Assembly: GCA_947586855.1 (NCBI GenBank)
Contig: CANPXV010000001.1
Span: 17,350 to 81,349 of the forward strand
Direction: 5' to 3'
DNA: 64,000 nt
Source of the DNA: an uncultured Clostridia bacterium
Lineage (GTDB): Bacteria; Bacillota; Clostridia; Christensenellales; CAG-314
Numbering within the stretch: position 1 is the first letter of the stretch; the number at the start of each line of letters is the position of its first letter. Below the pieces are notes generated by a model. The model was not told where the DNA came from. It did no database searches and saw only the letters and a list, made by a program, of their open reading frames with translations. Shown here in pieces: positions 38,556 to 47,127 of this stretch. The position numbers and the translations under genes were made by a program.

Positions 38556-39092
38556 TTACAGCAGAGGTATCACGCCGAGATACAATATGTCGTTGCGCTC
38601 GGCTGCGCTGCCCTCTGCCAACACAAAGGCTTTTTTGTAGACGGTGCCGCCGCTCATCTGCACAAGCTGTTCCAGCCCGACAAGGCTGTGGCCGGTGGAC
38701 ACAACGTCGTCTATTATGCCCACTTTTTTGCCCCGCATAAGCTCGGCGTCGTGCTTGGAAATGTACAGCTTTTGCTCTCGCCCGGTGGTGATGCTGCTGT
38801 TGATGGCAACTTCCAGCCCGTCCTGCATGTACAGCTTTTTGGATTTGCGTGCCACGGCGTAAAATGGGTGGCCAAGCTCCCGTGCGATGACGTGAGTGAG
38901 TTGCAGTCCCTTGCTCTCGGCGGTAAGCAGCACGTCGCAATCGGACACCAACTTGGAAAGTTCCTTGCCGCAATGCTCCGTGAGGGCCACATTGCCGTGC
39001 AGATTGAAAAACGCAATGTTGACGCCGCTTGGAAGGGGTATGATGGGTAGATGAGCTTGCATGCCGTGCAGGTCTACGTCGAAAGTTTTCAC
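38556..39092 (-). CDS. Phosphoribosyltransferase family (adenine PRT-like)
   Basis: GKKVGIIDDVVSTGHSL PRPP-binding motif. Confidence 0.85.
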   Translation of the reverse strand: MKTFDVDLHGMQAHLPIIPLPSGVNIAFFNLHGNVALTEHCGKELSKLVSDCDVLLTAESKGLQLTHVIARELGHPFYAVARKSKKLYMQDGLEVAINSSITTGREQKLYISKHDAELMRGKKVGIIDDVVSTGHSLVGLEQLVQMSGGTVYKKAFVLAEGSAAERNDILYLGVIPLL

Positions 39093-39189
39093 TGTGGGTT
39101 CTCCAAATGTTTCTTGATGTATTTTGCTGATATATTGTACTTCAACGGCCGCACTATGTCAATAGCGAGGGCAAAATAAGTCCGTTTTG

Positions 39190-39759
39190 TTAAAGTTTTG
39201 TGCCGTTTTCGTACACCAAGGTGATGTTATCCCCCTTGACGAGGTAGCCCCTTTGCGCAAATTGCCACATGGGGGCGTCACTACGAGAGTCGGAATAGTA
39301 GCTGAAGGGCACAACGTCGCCAAATCGCTCGGTAAAGTAGCGCACCTTGTACTTGCCGTGACAATGCTTGCCTGTCAGCTTTCCGCTTGGACTGAAATCG
39401 CTTGCCACGCACTCCACGCCCAGACGGCGGCAGGCCTCTCCCACCAAAAAGAAAGGTGTGGCCGACACCACAATGTCGTCGCTGCGTTGTTGGTCCAGAT
39501 ACCATCGCTTGATACGGCAGAGGTTTTTGTCCCAAAACTTGCAGACAAACCTGTCGGTGTGGGGCACAAACACCACAAAACCTTCCAGCAGCAGCAAATA
39601 GACGTTTTTGTTGAGTATGCGCACCGCCCTCAGCAGCAATACCACCAATATCACCGGCAGATAAAGCAGCAAATAGGGCAGCCGCAGGGTGCAGAAAATA
39701 GAAAAGCGGCGCATACTGTTGCCGCGGAAAATCGTGTCGTCGAAATCGTAGCTGTTCAT
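39190..39759 (-). CDS. HAD-IB family phosphatase
   Basis: MNSYDFDDTIFRGNSMRR, VVSATPFFLV, YYSDSRSD. Confidence 0.8.
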   Translation of the reverse strand: MNSYDFDDTIFRGNSMRRFSIFCTLRLPYLLLYLPVILVVLLLRAVRILNKNVYLLLLEGFVVFVPHTDRFVCKFWDKNLCRIKRWYLDQQRSDDIVVSATPFFLVGEACRRLGVECVASDFSPSGKLTGKHCHGKYKVRYFTERFGDVVPFSYYSDSRSDAPMWQFAQRGYLVKGDNITLVYENGTKL

Positions 39760-40024
39760 AGTTGCATTATAGCACAGGTTGCGCAATTGGGCAAGCGCTT
39801 TGCGACCATACGGACATTGCAACCCATTTTGCTTGCACACTGTCGGAGGCAAAAAACAAAACCGAATTGCAGTTGACTCCAATACAAAAGGGCCGAAAGC
39901 AGCTCTTTCGGCCCTTTGCCGTGCCTTGCGTTTGGCCGGTGGCTCCAAGGCAAATCGTTGGGGTGGGTCAAATTATTCTTCTATACAAAGTTCTTTTTAC
40001 ACCAACATTTGCCGTAGAGCCATT

Positions 40025-41761
40025 TTACCACTTGGGGCGCAAAAATCTCTTTTGCTCCTCCGGCATATCCAGCGCCAGCGTGCCGCCGGGGTTCATCAGA
40101 TTGTCGGGGTCGAAGTGCTGTTTGAGCGCCTTGTACACCTGCAACTGACGGCTGCCGATCTGTCCCTCCAACCACGGGGCGAAAAACTTGCCCACACCGT
40201 GGTGGTGGCTGATGGCGGCGCCGCTCTTTTGGATGTGGTCGAGGATGCCGCTCCAATAGTCCACAAATTCGTCCAGCTTGGTCATGCGGGCGATAAAGAT
40301 AAAGTACAGGTTGGCGCCCTGCGGATAGCAGTGGGACATGTGCGTCATGCAGATGGTGTCGGGGCGGCTGTGGCAGTAGTCTCGCACCATTTTGTGCACC
40401 TCTTCCATCTGGCTCCACCGCACCGAGCACTCCAATGTGTCCGTCATTATGCCGAAGTCCTGCATGCTGTCCCTTAGATAGGGGTCGTTGAAGCGGCCCT
40501 TCTCCCAAGCGGAAGTGACTGCGCCGGTAAGGGACATTGCCTTGTACTTTTTGCAGATTTTTTTGACGTTGCGGGCGACGTTTTTGCAAAAGCCCTTTTC
40601 GCCGTCGGTAAAGCCCAAAAACAGGCAACGCTCGCCCGGTTTGTAGCCGAAAGCCTTCATCAGGCCGTTGAGGGGGCTTTCGTCCACGCCGTACATGCGC
40701 ATGGTGATATCCGTCTCTTCGGGGTCGGACAGGCGAAACACGCTTGGGCGGCCGCACTCGCATTGCATTATCTCGCGGGCGGCCTCCATTGCGGAGTGCC
40801 AATCCTTGAACATAAAGCTGAATTTGTAGTGGTTTTGCGGTTGCCAACGGAAAACTTTGAGGGTGACGTGGGTAAGCACGCCAAATGTGCCCTCGCTGCC
40901 CATCATTATCTGGTTGATATCCGGTCCTGTGGCACGTGCGGGGAAAGCCTCCGTCTTGACGATGCCCGTGGGGGTGGCGTATTCCTGTGCGATAACGATG
41001 TCCTCTATCTTGCCGTAGTAGGTGCTGTTTTGGCCGGCGCCTCGGGTCACCGTCCAGCCGCCCACCGAGCTGTACTCGAAGGATTGCGGAAAGTGTCCGC
41101 AGGTGTAGGCACGCTTGGCGCCGAATTGGCGGACGGCGTCACGCAAAATTTCTTCCAGCTTGGGGCCGCTCATGCCCGCCTCGACGGTGATGGTCTGGTC
41201 GATTTCGTCAAACTGCACCACTTTGTTGAAGTTGCGGCGCATATCCAGCGTCATGCCTCCGCACATCGGCTCTACGCCCCGTGTGACGGAGCTGCCCCCG
41301 CCATACACATACAGCGGCACCTTGTGACGAGAGGAAAACGCCACCAATTGCTCTATCTGCTGCTTGTTTTCCGGATAGACCACCACATCGGGCACGTTGT
41401 CGGCAATGTGCTCTCTGAGGCGCAGCAGATCGAACATCGTTTTGCCGTACGCCACCGAAAGGCGGTCGTAGTCGTCGGTGGAGACGTTTTGCTCGCCCAC
41501 GATTTGGCGCAGCTCCTGCAACAGCTCTTCCGAAAGGCCGCAGGGCTTGTCCAGATGGACCTTTTCCAGCCCGAGAGGCTCGGCGTACTGCTTGAAGTCG
41601 TCGTCGGTGAGGTGGAAAACGTCCTTCATCATCTTGAAGAGCGCCTCCTTGGGGTATTTGTTGAAGGCGGGGTCTCCCCACTTGAAGATGGAACGGTAGC
41701 TATCCTTGGGGGCTACTTCTCGGTACCAATTGGGCTCGAAGCCCTTGTAGGGTTTACTCAT
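40025..41761 (-). CDS. FAD-binding oxidase, alkyldihydroxyacetonephosphate synthase (AGPS)-like
   Basis: PDVVVYPENKQQ, YGGGSSVTRG, STYYGKIEDIV, TGPDINQIMMGSEGTFGVLT and C-terminal ISHHHGVGK, all resembling AGPS. Confidence 0.82.
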   Translation of the reverse strand: MSKPYKGFEPNWYREVAPKDSYRSIFKWGDPAFNKYPKEALFKMMKDVFHLTDDDFKQYAEPLGLEKVHLDKPCGLSEELLQELRQIVGEQNVSTDDYDRLSVAYGKTMFDLLRLREHIADNVPDVVVYPENKQQIEQLVAFSSRHKVPLYVYGGGSSVTRGVEPMCGGMTLDMRRNFNKVVQFDEIDQTITVEAGMSGPKLEEILRDAVRQFGAKRAYTCGHFPQSFEYSSVGGWTVTRGAGQNSTYYGKIEDIVIAQEYATPTGIVKTEAFPARATGPDINQIMMGSEGTFGVLTHVTLKVFRWQPQNHYKFSFMFKDWHSAMEAAREIMQCECGRPSVFRLSDPEETDITMRMYGVDESPLNGLMKAFGYKPGERCLFLGFTDGEKGFCKNVARNVKKICKKYKAMSLTGAVTSAWEKGRFNDPYLRDSMQDFGIMTDTLECSVRWSQMEEVHKMVRDYCHSRPDTICMTHMSHCYPQGANLYFIFIARMTKLDEFVDYWSGILDHIQKSGAAISHHHGVGKFFAPWLEGQIGSRQLQVYKALKQHFDPDNLMNPGGTLALDMPEEQKRFLRPKW

Positions 41762-41766
41762 GGCGG

Positions 41767-43296
41767 TTACTCCTTTTCAAGATATTTGTAGAAGCTTTGC
41801 AGCTTGGCGTATAGTTTGAGGTAGATGTTGCGATAGATATGCTCGTAGGTGACAACTGCGGTGGGTTCCGGGGTAAAGGTGTCGGTGTAGTGCACCATGT
41901 TGCGGATGGCCTCCTCGTCGCTGGCGTACACTCCGCAGGCCGAAAAAGCCACAATTGCGGCGCCCAAAGCGCTGGTTTCGTAGGTCTGAACACGCTTGAC
42001 GGGCTTGTTGAAGATGTTGGCGGCTATCTGGCAAATGAGGTCGCTTTGCGAGCCGCCGCCCGACACGGCAATGTACTTGATTTTTTGCTTGCCACGCTTT
42101 TCCATACGCTCCAAACCCTCCCTGAGGGCAAAGTCGATACCCTCGATGATGGCCCGATAGACGTGCGCACGGGTGTGATAGTCGGAGAAGCCGATGATTG
42201 CGCCGCGGGCCTCGGGCGTGGTAAGCCCCGCCTGCCAGAAGGGCTGCAAAATGAGGCCGTCGCTGCCGGCCGGTATGGACTCGATCTCCTCGTTCATGAT
42301 TTCCTCTACCGATTTGCCCATTTCTTCGGCACGTTTTTCAAGATGGCGGGCAAAGTTTTGCTTGAACCAACTTATCATCCAATAGCCTCGGAAGATCTGC
42401 ACCTCGGGGTTGTAGTAGTCTTTGAGGACGGCGGGATAGGCCGGCATAAAGGGCTCCGGCTCGAAGTACTTTTTGGTGGTAAATTGCACCGTGCTGGTGG
42501 TGCCGAAGCTGACAGAAGCCACATCGGTGCCCACGCAGCCCACGCCCACCGTTTCGCAGCCCTTATCCGAACCGCTGGCAATGACTTTGAGGCCCACAGG
42601 CAGGCCCGTTTGAGCAGCGCACTGCTCGGTGATGGTGCCCATCACGTCGCCGGGGGCGCACACGGGTATCATATAGCTGAGGTCCAGCTCGTACACGGGG
42701 AAAACAAGGTCGCTTTCTTTGAGGTAGCGCTTGTTTTTGTGGTCGAAGGGGAAGTGCCCTATTGTGGAAGCGTAGCTATCCGTCATGTTGCCCGTAAGCA
42801 GCCAATTGATGTAGGCGGAGATGTGCACCACTTTGCGTACCTTAGCCCACAGCTCCGGCTCGTGCTGCATTATCCAGCGGGTCTTGACCTTGCTGCGTAT
42901 GGCGTTGATGGTGCGTGTCATGCCTATCAGCTTGAACAGCGTGTTGTGCTTGCTGTTCATGGGGGTGGAGGTATCCGCTGTGCGTTGGTCGCTCCACAGT
43001 ATCAGATCCCGCAGCACGTTGTTGTTTTCGTCCAGCAGCACCGCAGTGTCGCGGAAGGTATCCACGCTCATGGCGATGACGTCCTGCATCAAATCGGCAT
43101 GCTGCGCAGAAATTTTTTTCGTAATACCGCACAGTGTATCCCAATACATTGCCGCCGTTTGCTCCATGTAGCCGTTTTCTTTGCTGATGTAGGGTTGATA
43201 CTTGACTTGTTCCTTTACCAGCAGGTTGCCTTTTTCGTCGAAAATGATGCCCCGCATGCTTTGCGTGCCGACATCGATAACCAATACATTACTCAT
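41767..43296 (-). CDS. FGGY-family carbohydrate/glycerol kinase
   Basis: VLVIDVGTQSMRGIIFDEKG, VSGGGSQSDLICQIAANIF. Confidence 0.87.
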   Translation of the reverse strand: MSNVLVIDVGTQSMRGIIFDEKGNLLVKEQVKYQPYISKENGYMEQTAAMYWDTLCGITKKISAQHADLMQDVIAMSVDTFRDTAVLLDENNNVLRDLILWSDQRTADTSTPMNSKHNTLFKLIGMTRTINAIRSKVKTRWIMQHEPELWAKVRKVVHISAYINWLLTGNMTDSYASTIGHFPFDHKNKRYLKESDLVFPVYELDLSYMIPVCAPGDVMGTITEQCAAQTGLPVGLKVIASGSDKGCETVGVGCVGTDVASVSFGTTSTVQFTTKKYFEPEPFMPAYPAVLKDYYNPEVQIFRGYWMISWFKQNFARHLEKRAEEMGKSVEEIMNEEIESIPAGSDGLILQPFWQAGLTTPEARGAIIGFSDYHTRAHVYRAIIEGIDFALREGLERMEKRGKQKIKYIAVSGGGSQSDLICQIAANIFNKPVKRVQTYETSALGAAIVAFSACGVYASDEEAIRNMVHYTDTFTPEPTAVVTYEHIYRNIYLKLYAKLQSFYKYLEKE

Positions 43297-43648
43297 TTGC
43301 ACTCTCCATATTTGTTGTTGTGATAAGATCTACTCCCGTGCCGAACAGGTTTGCTGCCACCACAGAGCCTGTGGGCAGAGGTTGGGTCACGGTGATTTGC
43401 TTGCACAGCTGCAACAGCTCGGCAAGCTTGCCCTTGGGGATCTCGCCCGCTGTCCTGACGGACACCACGGGATAGCCCTTGACCGTTGTGCGCACCGAAG
43501 TGGTAAAACTGCGTGTGGGGTTGGTCAATTCGCTGACGGCAAACGCTTCGCCGCGCTTGCACTTGTTGCCTTGGACGGAGATCTGCCCGTCCTGTTGTTG
43601 CACGGTAAGTCTGCACCCGTTGGGGCACACAATACACACCATCTCCAT
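43289..43648 (-). CDS. DUF1667-like small protein
   Basis: MEMVCIVCPNGCRLTV...GNKCKRGEAFAVSE...PTRSFTTSVRT; precedes kinase in an oxidoreductase operon. Confidence 0.82.
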   Translation of the reverse strand: MEMVCIVCPNGCRLTVQQQDGQISVQGNKCKRGEAFAVSELTNPTRSFTTSVRTTVKGYPVVSVRTAGEIPKGKLAELLQLCKQITVTQPLPTGSVVAANLFGTGVDLITTTNMESANE

Positions 43649-43649
43649 G

Positions 43650-44882
43650 CTACTTATCCTCCAATCTGACGACTATGCGCTGCGCCGTGGCGGCCTTGCC
43701 GAGGTCCAGCACGATGCGCTCCATTTCCGGCGGAAGCAGCCGTCTGTAATTTTTGGTAAACACCGTCTCGCCGTCCACGCTCACAGTGAGGCACTGATTT
43801 TGCAGCTCCTCGCTCGCCCGAAAATACATCACCACCTTGTCGGCGGGGGCGTTGACATCCAACCGCTGGGGCACGATGTACAGCAGCTTGCCCTCTTTGT
43901 CGATGTTGAGCAGCTTTCTCGGCCCCGAGGCGGCGCCACAGGCGGCAATTTCGCCGCTTTCCGACACGTAGTCCACCAGATCATTGACGTGCAACGCATT
44001 GCCGCACGCAAACACGCCGTCCACCAACGTCTGACAGTTCTGGTCCACAAAGGCGCCCTTGGTGCAGGGATCCAGCGGCACAGTGAGCGAACGAGCCAAC
44101 TCGTTTTCCGGTATGAGCCCCACCGCCAACACCAGACAGTCGCACTGCACACGCTGCTCGGTGCCCGCAATGGGACGCATTTTGTCGTCCACGTCGCAGA
44201 TTTCCACCTCTTGCAGCCGCTCCTCGCCAAACACCCGAGTGACCGTTTGCGAAAGGTGCAACGGTATGTCGAAGTCGTGCAGACATTGGTGAATGTTGCG
44301 GGTGAGCCCGCTGGGCGTGGGCTTGGCCTCGTAGACGCCCACCACCGTGGCACCCTCCAACGTGAGGCGGCGTGCCATGATGAGCCCGATGTCGCCGCTG
44401 CCCAATATCACCACTTTTTTGCCCGGCATGACGCCCAGCATATTTACCAGATTTTGCGCCGCACCTGCCGTGTAGACGCCTGCGCACCTGTCGCCGTGGA
44501 TAAATATGCCGTTGCGGGTGCGCTCTCGGCAGCCCGTGGCAAGTATCAGGCGGTTGCAACGCACGTTTTTGACGCCGTCCTTGCACACATATGTCAGGTG
44601 AAAGCCTTTTTCGGACTTCTCCGCATGGGTGACAAAGCTGAACAGGCTTGTTTGCACCTTTGTTTGTTTAAGTTGAGAAATAAATCTGTCGGCGTACTCC
44701 GGCCCGGAAAGTTTTTCGCCGAAACGCACCACGCCGAAGCCGTCGTGGATACACTGTTTGAGGATACCGCCAAGGCGGGCCTCACGCTCGATGACAAGCA
44801 CTCTTTCGCCACGCTCGTCCGCCTTGATGGCCGCAGCCAGCCCCGCAGGACCGCCGCCCACAACTACCACATCGAAATCCAT
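43650..44882 (-). CDS. NAD(P)/FAD-dependent oxidoreductase
   Basis: VVVVGGGPAGLAAAIKADERG, VVILGSGDIGLIMARRL, VFACGNALHVNDLVD. Confidence 0.87.
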   Translation of the reverse strand: MDFDVVVVGGGPAGLAAAIKADERGERVLVIEREARLGGILKQCIHDGFGVVRFGEKLSGPEYADRFISQLKQTKVQTSLFSFVTHAEKSEKGFHLTYVCKDGVKNVRCNRLILATGCRERTRNGIFIHGDRCAGVYTAGAAQNLVNMLGVMPGKKVVILGSGDIGLIMARRLTLEGATVVGVYEAKPTPSGLTRNIHQCLHDFDIPLHLSQTVTRVFGEERLQEVEICDVDDKMRPIAGTEQRVQCDCLVLAVGLIPENELARSLTVPLDPCTKGAFVDQNCQTLVDGVFACGNALHVNDLVDYVSESGEIAACGAASGPRKLLNIDKEGKLLYIVPQRLDVNAPADKVVMYFRASEELQNQCLTVSVDGETVFTKNYRRLLPPEMERIVLDLGKAATAQRIVVRLEDK

Positions 44883-44883
44883 A

Positions 44884-46602
44884 CTACACCTCTTTGATTT
44901 TGCCCACGGCCACGTTGCTGCCGATATCGTCCTTGGCAACGTCGGTGCACTGCCCGTTGGTTTCCTTGGCGATGATGTCCGTTATCAGCGGCATGCAAAA
45001 ACCGCCCTGACAACGCCCCATGCCCGCACGCACACGCCGCTTTACGCCGTCGATGGTGTGCACGCCCAGCGGATTGTGCAGCGCTTGCTTGATCTCGCCC
45101 AGACTTATCTCCTCGCAACGGCAGATTATCTTGCCGAAGTCGGGGTCGCTTTGGATAAGCTTGTCCCGAGCGTCGTCATCCAACTGCCTGGCCTTGACGG
45201 GACGGGGCCGCACGGGGTCGAAAGCGTCGTTGAGCACAACTTGCTCTCCCGCAGAGAGCAGATATTGCCGAACAATCTCCGCCACGTCCTTGCTGAACAG
45301 CGGCGCCGCCGTGATACCCGGCGACTGTATGCCCGCCACATGCACCAGATTGGCCACCTTGGCGCTGCGCTCGATGATGAAATCCTCCTCGTAGGTGGGC
45401 GCCCTCACGCCGGAAAAATATGCGATGATGTCGCTGCGGCGCAGGGTGGGACACACTTGCGAGTGCTTGGCAAACACATTGGCAAGGCTTTGCGCATTGG
45501 TGGATGTGTCCTCTCGGTCGGGGATCTCCACTGCGTCCGGCCCCAGCAGATAGTTGCCGTCTGCGGTGCGGATCACTCCGCCGCCCTTGGTAGAGCCGCT
45601 GCCGAACTTGGACACCGATTTGAGACTTGGGCCCATGCTGATGGTCTGCGTGGGCACACCCTCTGCCTTGGGGTCCAACATCAGGTCGGTGCCCCTGCGG
45701 GGATGTATCGAAAAGTACCTGTCCCCCGCCATTGCAGCCACCTTGTCGGCAAACACTCCTGCGCAGTTGACAACGCACTTGGCGGACAGGGTGCCTCGGT
45801 TGGTGACCACCTTTGCCACCAGCCCATCGGCCATCTCCATGCCCAATACGGCGGTGTTGAGGCTGACGGTGGCACCGTTTTGCACGGCGTTTTCGGCATA
45901 GGCAATGGTCAGCTGATAGGGCGAAACATATCCCGTGGAGGGCGCATACAACGCACCCACGGCAAAATCCTTGACGGCGGGCTCGACTTGGGCAATCTCG
46001 TCCTTGCCCAAAATGCGCACGCCCGGTATGCCGTGACGGGTGGCCCGCTTGACGGTGCCCTTGGCAAAAAAGCGTATCAGCTTGCTGTCGAAAATGACGT
46101 ACTGCCCCGAGCGGCGAAAGTCCACGCCCAACTCCTTGCATACGTCGCCGTAGATGGCGTTGCCGCCCACGCCGTATTTAAGTTTGAGGCATTGGTGTTT
46201 GAGGTCGATACCTGCGTGTACCATTCCATTGTTGGCGCCGCTTGCCCCACGGGCGACGTCGCTGTGTTTTTCTACCAGCAGCACTTTCAGCTTGTAGCGG
46301 GTAAGCTCTCGGGCCACGGCGCAGCCGCTTATGCCGCCGCCGATGACCACCACATCCCACGATGTGCCGTCCAGGGCGCTGTCCGTCAGCTTGGGCAGGC
46401 GCTCGGGCTGCTCGGTGTGGCCGATGAGCTGTATGTCGTTGACCACATGCTTGCCCTCGGTGACGTACATCTTGCCAATGGCCACGATGTCCGCCCAATT
46501 GCCGCACTGCCCCCGCAAAAACACGCTGCGCTCGTCGGCGGATACCTCCACATCTACGCCGTATTGCTTGGCAACCTTTTTTGTGATTTTTTCGTAATTC
46601 AT
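44884..46602 (-). CDS. FAD-dependent glycerol-3-phosphate dehydrogenase-like, with N-terminal BON-like domain and C-terminal [2Fe-2S]/BFD-like domain
   Basis: DVVVIGGGISGCAVARELTRY; C-terminal ICRCEEISLGEI...RAGMGRCQGGFC; about 70-aa N-terminal extension VEVSADERSVFLRGQCGNWADIVAIGKMYVTEGKHVVNDIQ. Confidence 0.85.
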   Translation of the reverse strand: MNYEKITKKVAKQYGVDVEVSADERSVFLRGQCGNWADIVAIGKMYVTEGKHVVNDIQLIGHTEQPERLPKLTDSALDGTSWDVVVIGGGISGCAVARELTRYKLKVLLVEKHSDVARGASGANNGMVHAGIDLKHQCLKLKYGVGGNAIYGDVCKELGVDFRRSGQYVIFDSKLIRFFAKGTVKRATRHGIPGVRILGKDEIAQVEPAVKDFAVGALYAPSTGYVSPYQLTIAYAENAVQNGATVSLNTAVLGMEMADGLVAKVVTNRGTLSAKCVVNCAGVFADKVAAMAGDRYFSIHPRRGTDLMLDPKAEGVPTQTISMGPSLKSVSKFGSGSTKGGGVIRTADGNYLLGPDAVEIPDREDTSTNAQSLANVFAKHSQVCPTLRRSDIIAYFSGVRAPTYEEDFIIERSAKVANLVHVAGIQSPGITAAPLFSKDVAEIVRQYLLSAGEQVVLNDAFDPVRPRPVKARQLDDDARDKLIQSDPDFGKIICRCEEISLGEIKQALHNPLGVHTIDGVKRRVRAGMGRCQGGFCMPLITDIIAKETNGQCTDVAKDDIGSNVAVGKIKEV

Positions 46603-46734
46603 GTCTACCTCTCCGACGAGATCGCAACGGCGCAACAGCCAAGGCCGCCGCCCCGTTTTTGCCGCAATTTGCAGGCAAAACCCCGTCAACATCATTATAC
46701 CAAGCGATAAAGCAAATATCAATAGCGAAATTTT

Positions 46735-47010
46735 TCACTATTATTTCAAACATAGGGAAAAATTATCAATAACAAGACAAAATTTTTGCATACAAACGAA
46801 CAATATTTTTGCAACGGAAAACAAAAATTATTGCAAACAAAGGCACAAAATTTGTGAAAACAAAAAGGTAAAAATTTTTCAAGCAAATCAGGCAAAAAAA
46901 GCAGAAATTTTTCAACAAAAAGGCAGAATTATTTCAAACAAAAATCAGATATTTTTTTCAAATAATTTCCTCGATAAAATCTTCTTTTTCAAAAGTGAAT
47001 TTCTCAACTA
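46735..47010. repeat. AT-rich quasi-periodic repeat array
   Basis: Recurring AAATTTTT[G/C]CAA(A)CAAA units; anchor C at 46747, 46767, 46789, 46812, 46834, 46855, 46880, then 46913, 46935, 46959, 46990. Confidence 0.55.
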
Positions 47011-47127
47011 TTTTTTCATTTATGCTGCCCCCCCCCCGTTATTTTAGCACTTTTTTAGCACTTCTTTTGATATAACGTAGTTGCCTAAAATTATGTGCGC
47101 AAAAAATGCGCTCAAAAGGAGGAAAAA

